DNA of 64,000 nt from Acanthamoeba lenticulata (taxonomy: Eukaryota > Discosea > Longamoebia > Acanthamoebidae), in contig NAVB01000875.1 of assembly GCA_002179805.1 (NCBI GenBank), positions 23,263 through 87,262 of the forward strand, given 5' to 3'. The translations under genes and the position numbers were made by a program. Below, in pieces: positions 33,995-44,500 of this stretch; within the stretch, counting starts at the first letter, position 1; the number at the start of each line of letters is the position of its first letter. The notes under the pieces were generated by a model. That model had not been told where the DNA came from. It did not search any database and was given only the letters and a program-made list of their open reading frames with translations.

Positions 33995-34629
33995 TCAGTA
34001 GTCCTCATCGTCGCCGAAGAGACCCATGCCCTCACCATCTCCGCCAAGAGCGTCGTCTTCCTCCTCCTCTTCCTTCTTCTTGTCCTCCTTCTTCTCCTCG
34101 GCAGCCGGGGCAGCGCCTGCAGGCGTGGGCGCAAGCAAGGAAAGGCGGTCAGCCGCAGCAACTACGCCAGAGCTCGGGAGGCGAATGGAGAGGAGGGGGC
34201 TTAGAAGGATCACGAACCTCCAGCGGGGGCAGCGGCGGCAGCAGAAGAACCACCAGCAGACGGAGCGACGGCGACCGTGGACATGAGCAGGTCATCCAGG
34301 TTGCGGTTGCCAAGCACGCGCACGTACAGCCTACAGAGTTGGAGATGTAAGTTGTTGGTCATCAGCAACCAATTCACACCACTAAGAAGATGGTATCTAA
34401 GTACTTGGTGTAGAAGGGAGGGACATCGATGCCAGCAACCGACAGAAGCGCGGTCAGCTTGTCGGCCTGAGGATCGAGAGCAGCTGTGAGATATTGGGTC
34501 TCTTTTCTTTTTCAGAAAAAACTACTGAAGACGTACGTTGATGCTGACACCAGCATCGTGAAGAAGAAGGGCAGCGTATGTGACGGCAAGGTCGTGCTTT
34601 TCAGTGATGAGTGCGGGAGTGGTGGCCAT
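33995..34629 (-). CDS. RPLP1: 60S acidic ribosomal protein P1
   Basis: Stalk protein that recruits GTPase translation factors. The N-terminal helical domain is MATTPALITEKHDLAVTYAA, LLLHDAGVSI, then LTALLSVAGIDVPPFYTKY across an intron. The hinge is Ala/Gly-rich (AAAPAGGAPTPAGAAPAAEE) and the acidic end is MGLFGDDEDY, close to the eukaryotic P-protein signature D[ED]MGFGLFD. The C terminus here is GLFGDDEDY rather than the more common GFGLFD, but the layout is standard. Three to four introns are present. Convergent with ALG8, 70 bp between stops. Confidence 0.95.
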
Positions 34630-34938
34630 CTACAATCAAAAGATGGGCATAAGTTAATGAGATCCAATCACTTTCATGGTGCAAGGCAGCTGCCTACTGT
34701 GCTGAGTTTTGAAGTCTCGTGGGATGCGACTTAGCCTTCGAAGGAAAGGGACCACAAAGCTCGCAGCAACTGGGTGGCTAGGACAGAAGGGGGAGAGGAA
34801 AGCCGATACAGACGGGAGAAGCAGAGCTTCACCCTTGTCGACCCAACAGACGTCGGCCACCATTGGTCAATGTTTTTCGTTTTCCCAAACGTTTCCGAAA
34901 CATTTTTACACGAGACGAAGCAGAACAAGAGGGAGATC
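34630..34938. other. Intergenic region
   Basis: Upstream of RPLP1 and downstream of the coiled-coil membrane protein. No supported gene or repeat. Confidence 0.5.
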
Positions 34939-35793
34939 CTACTGCGCCCTGTGGAGCGAGTCGATGTGCTGCCGAAGCGCAGAGATGGTTTGTTGTGGCC
35001 AGTGGTAGTTGATGAGGGCTCGGAGGTGGGCATGATAGAAGTCCGATAGGAAGTTGTCGAGTCCAAGGTACCACACGGTCACTTCGCACAACAGAAGGAT
35101 AGCGACAAAGTAGAAGACTAGTCGCATCAAGAAGCCGCACGCGCTCATGCTGTCCTCGTATCGGGTGCGATTGAAGTGCTCGGCGTAGAGCTTCGCCTCT
35201 TGCTTGTAGGCCATGACTGCAGCGCACACTTCTCAATCAGACACTCGAACCCGGGTGGAGATGAGCAAGAGGAAAAGGGGAGTGGGCAAGTTACTCTCAT
35301 GGTCGACCTCACGAAGCTGAAGGTCAAGCTGATTGCTCTCTTCTGTGACCGCTTTGTATTCCTTGTCCAGTGCTTCAAGCTCGGCCTACAGCATTTCATG
35401 ATGGTCAGCAAGAAGGCCAGGGTTGCTGGTGGCCAAAACGTACGCGAGCTTGGCGGGTGCGCCTTTCGAGGATGTCGAGGTCGTCAGGTCCGTTCTGCTG
35501 CTGCGCAAGCCGCTGAGCCTCTCTGAGGGAAGGTGTTGTTAAGCCGACAGCACCCCCCCCCCCCAAACACTTCCTCAAGCACGCGCAAGGGCACAGCAGT
35601 GCGCACTCTTCCTTCTTGGCAATCTTGCCAAGCATCCCTTCAACTTCGCTCAGCTCCTCATTCAAGTCCTCTGGCTTTGCGGGACTCTGCCGGGGGTGTG
35701 AATCTTTGCTCTTCGAGTGTTGGGTGAACAACGTACGGTTGCGAGGCGGAAGAGTTGCTTGGAATTGTGGACCGTGGGCGTCCGAGAGGCCAT
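34939..35793 (-). CDS. Uncharacterised coiled-coil protein with C-terminal membrane segment
   Basis: Not recognised. Five exons join to give MASRTPTVHNSKQLFRLAT, then PEDLNEELSEVEGMLGKIAK, REAQRLAQQQNGPDDLDILE, AELEALDKEYKAVTEESNQL and DLQLREVDHE. This is a heptad-like alpha-helical region of about 100 residues. After AYKQEAKLYAEHFNRTRYED comes a single strong hydrophobic segment, MRLVFYFVAILLLCEVTVWY. A lumenal or cytosolic tail of about 45 residues follows, containing HLRALINYHWPQQTISAL. The layout recalls SNARE-like or tether proteins, but the tail after the TM is longer than in tail-anchored SNAREs. One intron contains a 12-base G/C homopolymer (35553-35564). Confidence 0.6.
35553..35564. 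repeat. Homopolymer C12 tract in intron
   Basis: A run of twelve C on the plus strand (G on the coding strand) lies inside an intron of the coiled-coil membrane protein gene. Its length may be a sequencing artefact or polymorphic. Confidence 0.6.
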
Positions 35794-36225
35794 CTTATGC
35801 AATCGCACACTGGTGTTTTGGCGCGAATCGGCCCAGCAACTCGGCAAACCACAATAAATTAAATTGAGGAACGCAGCCAAGAGGACGAGGAGAAGCTGAG
35901 TCGCTATTCCTCACGTCCTTTATGAACCGTCGGTAGCAGGGCCTGATCATCTTTTGTCTCTTCGGGGACATGGTGAGGCTGGTGGCTGCCGACGTTTGCA
36001 CTTGGACGGAGACCCAAGCCAGGTACCTTCAAGGGAAGGTGTGCGCTCCACCTTCGGGCGGGATGAGCCACTTTCTTGGGACACGGTGCCTACATCTTCA
36101 CCAACTTGTTCAGAAAGAAAAAGATGCTTTAATTGCAGTAGAATAAGAGTCAAAACAGCGACGAAGAATCTAATCCTCCGCCACGATGATGAATGCCCGA
36201 AGCTATGGATACAACTGGAGCGGAA
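35794..36225. other. Intergenic region
   Basis: Between the coiled-coil protein start and the histone-fold gene stop (both minus). Includes a purine-rich stretch. The plus-strand frame at 35954-36241 shows no domain and is not called. Confidence 0.5.
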
Positions 36226-37442
36226 TTACCACTTCTGCTGAGTCATGAGCTGAGCGAAGCGGACATCCTCCTCGGTCACCTCCTTGCGGCCGACGAAGTG
36301 AGAGCTCCTGCTCGACGCCTGGATAAGGGAGACGAGGAAGTCCTCGGTGGTGGCCTGCATGACAGCGTAGCTCTCGGCGGAAAGCTCAATGCCGTCCCAC
36401 CTGTTGACGACGTCAACCAGCCTCTTGAAGGCGGCAACGTTGAGGCAGTTGGTCTCCTCCTCAGCCTCCTCGGCGCCCATGTCGATCTCCTCATCTTCCT
36501 CGTCGGAGAACTCCTCTTCGGCGTCTTCCTCCTCCTCCTCCATGCCGTCCTCCTCCATGGCCTCGCCATCGACGGACTGCTCGCAGGTCTCGGCAGCAGA
36601 CTCCTCAGTAGGACCCTTCCAGTAGAGGGGGCGACCCATAATGTTGAGGACTGCGAAGAGAGCAACTAAGCGAGAGATCACACCAGTACTAAGATGAACA
36701 AGGATGCCGTACCGTTCAAAACGTCGCTGACGACGACCTGAGCAGACTCCCTGTACTCGGCGTGAACAACCGACCTCTCAAGAATGTAGCGCAGGTACTG
36801 CTCCATAAGGGTGCGGACAACCTCTGCAATTGATTCTCGATTAGCTTATTGAGCACAGCTCGCGGCTGGTTCAAAAGACGTCGTACCAACAGCACCGGGG
36901 TGCATCTGGATCTGACCATCAGAGGCGACCTTCCTGATGCCATCGTCAATCGAGGCACGGAGGTTATTGATCTCAGTAGTAAGGCCATCGTAGAGCTGAG
37001 CCACCTCCTGCTCGGCGTTGGAGATCATCTCGGCATACTTGGAGATGGTGGAGGTGACGCGCTTCTCCTGCTGACCCAGGTGGGAAAGGGCAGAGTCGGT
37101 CTCCATGCCCAAAGCCTTGGCAAGCTCGGCAGCCTCCTTGGCCTCGACGTCGAGGGCAAAGGGAGCGTCCACTTCAAGCGAGAGCTCGTCCTCGGGGTAA
37201 ATCTCCTCGCCCTCCTCATCGAGATCCTCGTCCTCCTCATCTTCATCTTCCTCATCTTCATACTCGGCGTCTTCCTCCTCCTCTTCCTCCTCCTCGGCCT
37301 CCTCAACGTTCTCGACCTGCTCTTCGGGCTTGGTAGCGGGAGCAAGGGTCTCGGTCGGCTTCAGGGAGATCTCTGCAGCGAGCTGCGGGATGTTCTCCTG
37401 GGGCTTGATGTTCTCAATGTCGAAATGCGAAACGGCGGCCAT
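36226..37442 (-). CDS. Fused H4-like and H3-like histone-fold protein with acidic arms
   Basis: 363 residues from three exons (37442-36887, 36823-36713, 36650-36226); total coding length 1092 bases, in frame. Residues about 1-165: short start MAAVSHFDIENIKPQENIPQ, a long Asp/Glu run (about 45-90), then a coiled coil. Residues about 169-232 form an H4-like histone fold: IRKVASDG aligns with H4 IRRLARRG, and residues 189-232 align without gaps to H4 R55-Y98 with 12 identities, ending MGRPLYWKG against H4 QGRTLYGFG. An acidic Glu-rich linker (about 233-290) follows. Residues 297-363 form an H3-like fold: FKRLV matches H3 FQRLV, and residues 320-358 align without gaps to H3 L92-I130 with 8 identities. 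There are no basic tails. The protein may be a nuclear histone-like, chaperone-like or TFIID-like factor; its role is unknown. Confidence 0.85.
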
Positions 37443-37714
37443 TGTGGAAAGGGCTTCGAGTACCAAGCGTCTGTTATGCGGTGGGTTGAAAGAAACTGAG
37501 CAACCAGCCGTCTGTTGGTTTTGTGCTTGCCTTGCCGGCTCCTTGAACGTTTGGGCGGTTTGGCGCCAACGAGCAACGGCCACGTTTCGCGCCAACGCAC
37601 CAACGGATTCTGTGTTTTGCTTTTGAATTATGCTTTCGTATCTCTTTTATTTTGAAAAAGAAAAAGAAAAAGATTTAAAATTGTAAATAGCAGCTGTACA
37701 GCCCAACCGATCCA

Positions 37715-40700
37715 CTACTTCTTACGGAAGCCCTTCTTGGCGGATTTCTGCATGACCTGACCCTCGTAAAGGCTATTGATCATCGCCTCCAGAGTCTCTG
37801 GGGTGTATTTTATAAACTTGCCGGCGTTCGCGGTGAAGGTGCTCGCGTCATGTCTATTTGGCGCACCGAGTCAGTGCACTGACTCACTTAAGTGGTGCAA
37901 AGGCGCAATGGTGGCCGTACGCTGCAAGAAACTTCTTGTAGGGGCCCAGCACTAGCGCTCGGATATCGCTTCGCAACTGCTCGCACAGCTCCTCGTCGTG
38001 AATGGAGAACCTATGTAAAGAGTAGAGGTGCCACGTTACACACGAGTACGATTTTGAGTTTGGTGGGGAGCTCTGCCACACCTCTTTTGTGACGCGATGA
38101 CCTCCTCCACTTCCGCATTGAAGCCCTGATGTACAAAGGCGGAGAAGGGGCAAGTGAGAAATGCAGCACAACACGCATGGACACCTCAGCCATTCTTAAC
38201 ATACCGAGTACTTGGCCTTGAGCTTCTTCTTGAGCTTAGAGCTAAGCGGCTTCTTCGCATAGTCCTCGTCGTCCTCCTCCTTCAGGTTGGCCATCACATT
38301 CAACCAACTGTGTGTTGTTGCAACGGTGAGAGGTGTTATCTTTGGGTGAACTTCGAGAAAGAACGGTGGGCGCTTTACCTCTCCTTGTAGGTGTTACGCT
38401 CGGCTGTAAGCACATCCTGGAGGTACCGCGTGAACTTGGGCTCGACATGGGCGGAAAGGTCCGAGTTGTTGACGTTGGAGGATATGTAGTATGCGTTGTT
38501 GAGGACAAACACGTTGGCCAGCGCCTGCAATTACACAGCCAGACCACGAATAAGTCAGGCTCTCAACCTCCTCGCAGAGCGCGAAGCACAGCGTGGCCAC
38601 CCACCTTCTCTTTCTTCTTTGTTTTGTCGGCCTTGTCCTCAAGATTGGAGAGCAGTGCCTTCAGGATTCGCGCTGTGATGCATCAACCGTCGTGAGCACA
38701 TGCAGCACAAAGGGCAAATGACGTTAACGCATGACGGCGTACTGATGAGCTCGGTGAACGGGGAGACCGTCTGCTTCTGGGAACCCGTGTTTCCAGTGGG
38801 CGGCGGCAACACGGACTCGACCACGGTCTGGTACTCGCGCAGTCGCTTCAAGTAGTGGAGAGCCTGTCGTTTACGAAGCACCTCAAACGCGATGAGTGCA
38901 CGGCACTTCAGAGTCCGATAAGCAGGAGAGTCGTAGGTCGCACGTTGGACGTCAGCTCAGAGACGGTGCCGTCCGCGGGCACGCCCTTGAGGGCGTCGTG
39001 CGTAATGTCCTCCTCGAACTCTGGCGAAGAGGATGAAGATAAGTAACTTATCCTCATGGGCAGGTTCCTAGTCTGGTTCTGAAGGTGGAGGCATGTACCA
39101 AGGAACGATCTCCGAAGTGAAGCCGAGAGTTGAGCGGCAAAGTCGTTCAGGTCTTCGTTGGCTTTGCTGCCCACCTGCGTCGTCCCCACAACACCCAAAC
39201 ACATCTCGCAGGCTCAGCTCTCCACATTCCTCAGCCCAGAGCAGGGCGTGAGCCGCGCGTGCCTTGAGAGCAGCCTGGAACTCGTCCAGCGTGGCCGACA
39301 GTTGCTCCCAAATGTCAAAGAGCGGAAACACGCCAAACACACGATCTGAAGTCTTCTGGTGCTTGATGATGCTCTCGCCTATGCGCGGAGCACGGAGCCC
39401 AACGTCAGGCGTCAGCAGAGGGAAAAGGGAGTCAAACTAACCAAGGTACGGCGCACCTGTGGTGATGAAGAGGTCGAGGCCGTTTTCGAAGATGCTCGGG
39501 TAGATTGAAGCAAAGTAGGTCGGATCGATGAAATCAGTGCCCAATTTGCGCTCATACTGCGAAGCCAACGTCAACCCTTGGGATCGAAACCGGAAAGGGC
39601 GGGGAGGTGCACCTTGAGCAAGATGAGGAAGACTTGCAGGAAATAGAGGTACTTGTGCGACCCGCGCACGTAGTCGCGCCCACTGGTCTGGGGGAGGGCC
39701 ACCTGGCCCGCCGACGCCTTCCTGCAGCGTGCATAAGGATTAATTGCCCTCCTATCTTTTGGTATACGACAAGAAGTGAGGGACGTGCATCTCGTCGAGA
39801 TTGCGCGAGGGACGGCCGGCGTAGATGATCTGGTCCAGGTTGAGCGACTGCAGCGTCAGCGTGAGGAACTGCGATCGACACTCCTGTCATGCGGCGAGCA
39901 GCAAGGACAACCACCGCAAGTAAGTCTCGGCCCGCGAGCGAGGAGAGGGTCGACCAACCCGACCTTGTAGATCTTTTGATAGTTGTACTGCTTCTGATGC
40001 TGAAGTTCGAGCGTCATCTTGCGCATGTTTGTGATCATATCCGCCGGCCACGGTGCTGTATGCGATGCCGCGTCGTGCGGTCAGTAAGTGACCATAGCGC
40101 GAGCAGGTGCGGGTGGATGTATTAAATTATACCGTAAACTTGCGTGCCGCGCACGATGGTCTCAACCTTGGCCTCGGGCAGGGCATCCATGAGGTCGAGC
40201 GGCCGGCTGTGCTCGCCAATGAGGAAGGACAGGGCGTCCTCCGTCTTGGCCACCGCTAAACGTTGCAGGTGTTGCTGTCCCCGTCACGTACATGCACAAT
40301 TAATTGCCGAATCATGTGAGAGCACCATCACTGCAGAGCCTTTTCTCACCAGTTTGGACAACGCTGACTCCGCGCTCTTGAAGTTGACGTTGGCTTGGAG
40401 GAAGACGATGCCCTCGCCCACCTGAGGTACGCGTAGTGTACATCCAATGAGCGGTTAAAGGTGGTTAATCGTCTTCGGGACGACTCTTGAAAATGCATGG
40501 ACGGGTGGATGGAGAGGGGGAAGAGCACCTCATGCATGTACTTGACGTACATGTTGATTCGGTCCTGCCGAAGGATGGGCACCAGGAGCTTTGTGGGAAG
40601 CCTGTAGGTGTTTGACGTCACACAAACACACATGAGATCCTGCAGAAAGGCTAAGACTAGGCTTCCGGCAGAGGAGCAAGAGGAAACACAAGACCCCTGT

Positions 40701-41490
40701 TGGATGACGCCCTCGACTCGTCGGGCCGTGCCCAAGATATCGAGCATGTGTTGCATCGAGGCGATGGTCTCGTCCACGTCTGAAGCACAAATCAATGAAG
40801 ACCCGATAGATTCGAGTTGTCAGTCGCATCACAAGTCCAGCGTATGTCGGAGTGTCGTACTTGTGAAGATGGTCTTAAGCTGGTTGGTGCGGTTGTTGAT
40901 GGAAGCCATGCCCTCCTCGAGCGACGACAACCGGCCCTCGAACGACGTCATGATACCGACCTGGCTCCCAGCCTTGTATCAGCCAGCAAAGACGAACGAA
41001 TGGTTGGGAAGAAGAGAGGGGGGGGGGAGGCACCAGCTTGTCAGTGAGCTCCTGCGACTGCTGGAGGCTCTGCTGCAGCTCATTGACCTTGTTCTTGTCC
41101 AGCTGCAGGCTCTCCAAGTCTGCTCAGCACAACGTTTAGCGGTTTGGCCTCTAAGTGGTGCAAGAAGGAGAGGGTTGTACCTTGTCGCTTGGTGGCCCAC
41201 GCGGCTTGTCCGCTCATGATGACGCTCCCGCCAGCTGGCGGCGAGGATCCTAGTAGGTTGGTCCCCGAACCGGCCCGCGTGAGCATGGGCGACACCTTGA
41301 TTCGTGTTCCTGGGGCGGGCGAGGGAGGTTCAAGCCGCCCGCCACTGCGGGTGCCGCTGCTGAGAGACCTCGCAGAGCTCACATGCGTCAGTTTGGAGCC
41401 GGTCTCGGCGCCCGCTGACCGCCGAGGCTTCTTGCCCGTGTCGCTCATCTTCGCCTTCGTCTTTATGTTGGTCTTCTTTTCCTTGTCCAT
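37715..41490 (-). CDS. EXOC7: Exocyst complex subunit EXO70
   Basis: Exocyst subunit that binds PI(4,5)P2 and tethers secretory vesicles at the plasma membrane. The N terminus is Ser/Gly/Pro-rich (RSAGAETGSKLTHVSSARSL). A coiled-coil pair follows (LESLQLDKNKVNELQQSLQQ and MTSFEGRLSSLEEGMASIN), then helices such as DVDETIASMQHMLDILGTAR, LPTKLLVPILRQDRINMYVK and FLQANVNFKSAESALSKLV. The C-terminal Exo70 domain ends with HDEELCEQLRSDIRALVLGP YKKFLAAYG-type sequence and KFIKYTPETLEAMINSLYEG, the conserved 'KYIKYTPE.LE..L..LFEG' end. More than twelve introns are present. The start at 41490 gives MDKEKKTNIK; an in-frame Met at 41448 is an alternative. It diverges from the importin gene, with only 80 bp between start codons. 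Confidence 0.9.
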
Positions 41491-41570
41491 TTCCTTCAAC
41501 CTGGCCGTTTAAACCAACAACTTCACCCCATTTGATTCTGCACGGCAGTTGTTGTGTCAGTGCCTCTGCC
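41491..41570. promoter_or_regulatory. Very short bidirectional promoter region (EXO70/importin)
   Basis: Only 80 bp lie between the divergent start codons of EXO70 (41490, minus) and the importin-13-like gene (41571, plus). Both promoters and both 5' UTRs must share or overlap this stretch, unless transcription starts inside the neighbouring coding region. Confidence 0.5.
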
Positions 41571-44500
41571 ATGGAAGAGCAAATCAAAGCAATCGAGAGG
41601 GTCCGTGCTATCGATCTGTCCACTCATTGTCAATCGTGATTTGCTCCCCCCCCTTCCCATTTTGACACTGCTGTCCTGCTCAGGTAGTGCAACAAGCCTA
41701 TGGGGCTGCAGGAGGCGCCCGGGACGAAGCCAATCAGTACGACAACCCTTCTCGGCTCACCTTGCCCAATCTTCCCTCACTGGTTGCGGGACTTGGGCAC
41801 ACAGGGCTTTGCTCACGTTCCAGTCGTCCAAGGAGGCCTGGCAGCTCACTCCCCACCTCTTTGCTTCCTCCGTACGGCTCCTCCTTCTTCCTTGTCTTGG
41901 TGGTGAGCTGATCGTCGTCTGCTATTCGCGCCTGCTTGCTGCTGCAGTCGATGGAGGTGCAGTTCTTCGCCGCCCACACGCTCTACTCCAAGATTCGGCG
42001 AGAGTGGTACGCCCGTTCACCACCCGCTCGCTGCCGCTGCACCGCCTACGCGGGCTTGGAGCTTGGTCCCCGAGCTCACGCGACGTGCGTGCAGGGAGCA
42101 GTTGAACGACGAAGAAAAGGTCTCAGTGCGCGGCGTCGTGCTGCAGCTGCTGCGCCACCTTCTGTCCCAGGTTTGCCCACTCTACCCGCCGCTCTTTGCC
42201 ACTCCTTTCTGATGCAGTCGCGCTTTGCAGGGACATCAACTGGTCGTCTCTCGATTGGCCCTCGCTCTGTCCGCCATCGGTGCGCAGCTTCTCTCATGGC
42301 CTCGTGTGTTATTTCCATGCGGCATCGCTGACATATCATAACCTTCCTCTCCACGACCATCGCCGACGTAAAGCTCTGCGATCGGTGCTGCGCGGACACT
42401 GGCCAAACGTGGTGACCGACATCATCTCGCTCAACTCCCTCGACGCCACGTACGTGCACGACGCCATTGGGCTCACCTGGTGCCGCGTTGTTTGTTTGGG
42501 ACTTACACTGGCGGACGTCCATGGGCGGGTCACGCCGACGCACTGCTGGGCGCAGCGGCCAGCTTGCCTCGGACATACTAGCGCAGATACCCGACGAGCT
42601 GGACTCCATCGCCATCTCCGAGACCAAAAAGTGTGCTCTTCTCTTCCCCGCCGTAAGCCTCACGTTTCGCCTCAAAGCGATCTTCCTCTGCCATCAGGGA
42701 GGATTTGTGTGCGAAGCTGCGGGAGGATGCCGAAAAGGTGGTCGGTCATGTACAGTGGGTCCTTCAACAGCCGCAGGTCCGTCTCCTCCCCACCTTCTCC
42801 CCTTTCAACTAGCGCCAGAGAGGAGCTCATGCATGCCTCCCCCTTGTGCGACTCTTCGAGCATAGGGCGCCAAGACCAAGGCTCTGAATGCCCTTCGCTC
42901 GTGGATCCGACTCAGTTTGCCGCCAGCGTACCGCCATCTTCGTCACTCTTATGCTGGTGTTGATGACAATCATCGCCCCTTTGTCTCCGATGCTCAGCTT
43001 CTTTGTCCCCCTTCCTCTGCATCTCGTCCATCATGTCGGCGGTCTCGAATGCAGGCTGGTGTTCAGCAATTCGGTGTTTGGGATGCTCTTTGGCAGCCTG
43101 GCCAGTCCCGACCTGTTCGGAGCCACCGTGGGCGTCCTCTTGGAGCTCCTCGCGAGGCCGGTACGTGGTTACCCCACGCTTGCTTGTGCTCCTCTCTGCC
43201 TGCTTGTTGCGACAACCGTGACGGCCACTCGCTGATCCCTCCTCGGCGTGCCTTCTCTCCGCCAGCTGGATGCCGCGGTGCTGCGCGGGGCGCTCCAGGC
43301 CGTGTTGCAGCTCAGGTCGATGTACGACCAGGCGGCCCAGAGCGGCGCGGTCTCTGTGTGCGAGGGCCTCGCGCGGCTGGTGGCCTCTGTGGGCGAGCAC
43401 AACGCCGACCTCATCATCGCCATGCCGGAGCAGGAGGGCCGGGCCCTCGTCGCCTTTATCCTCGAGTGCGACAGGCACCCGGAGCGCCACGCCGTCGCCC
43501 GCAACGCCCTCAACTTCTGGGAGCAGCTCGAGCGCGTATGCCCTTTCTGTCCCCCAGCCCAGCCCTGACCCTCATTTGACGCTCACGCTCGCCCTTCTCT
43601 CGCGCAGGACCTGACGGGCGCGCCGGCGGCGCAGGTGGCTGCCTTTGCGCCGGCCTACGGAGCGCTTCTCCAGAGTAAGAAGAAGTCCCTCGCGCGCCCG
43701 CAGCTTAGAGTTCCTTCCTCCCTGACGGCCTTTTTGTTGGTGGAAAATGCGTCCAGTCCTCGTGGAGCAATGCCGCTGTGTGCCCCATGGGGCCGATGAC
43801 AGCGACCACACCCTCTTGGCCGAGTTCCGAAGCGATGGTGCGTTGGCCTCCCAGTTGTGCGATGATGGGGATGTGGCTGACTTTGGAGATTTGTGGGGGT
43901 GAGCAGCGATGGGTCCCGTGCAAAGCTGCTACCGGCTGCTGGGCGTGAAATTCTTTGAATTCCTGGTCCAGTCGCTCCAGGCGAGCCCGGCCTCAGGGGA
44001 CCCCGTCCTGCTCGAATCGGTTCATCGTCCCTCCTCCTCTCCCGGCGGCCCTCCCGGTCCGGGTCGACGTTATGACCCGTCTCGCTTACGCCGTCATAAA
44101 AACAACAACGACGACAGGTCTTGTTCATCACGCGGGCCGCGGCGCCCGCCATCAACGTGCAGCTGAAGCGCGGCGGGTTCGACGCCCAGGCACGTTTCAG
44201 ACTCGACTAGAGGGGTCCCTTTCCCCCGGTGTGTCGGCTGGCTCGCTCACACACAGCCTGGTGGTGCGCGCATCGCGGCAGGTCTCGCCGCTGGTGAAGC
44301 AGCTCGTGACCCACTTCCTCCGATTTGCAAGCGAGCGCCAGAGCGACCCCGCCGGCGACACTCTTCGCGAGACCGGTCTCACCATGCTCGGTAACGTACT
44401 CCTCCTCGCCACGGCCTGCGATGTGATGTCCAGCAAGGCAATGTTGGGGGGCATGCGCGCTCATGGGAAGCCGCCTCGCGCGCGTTCACAACAACAGGCG

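Noticed and set aside
35225..35270. tRNA B-box-like GGTTCGA on the minus strand
   Set aside because: No matching A-box, acceptor stem or T-stem pairing. It lies in an intron of the coiled-coil gene.
36226..37442. Insertion of a giant-virus histone gene as the direct source of the doublet
   Set aside because: The gene has two typical host introns, host-like base composition and host flanks, and lacks basic tails. A viral origin is possible in deep time but nothing in the window shows an insertion boundary.
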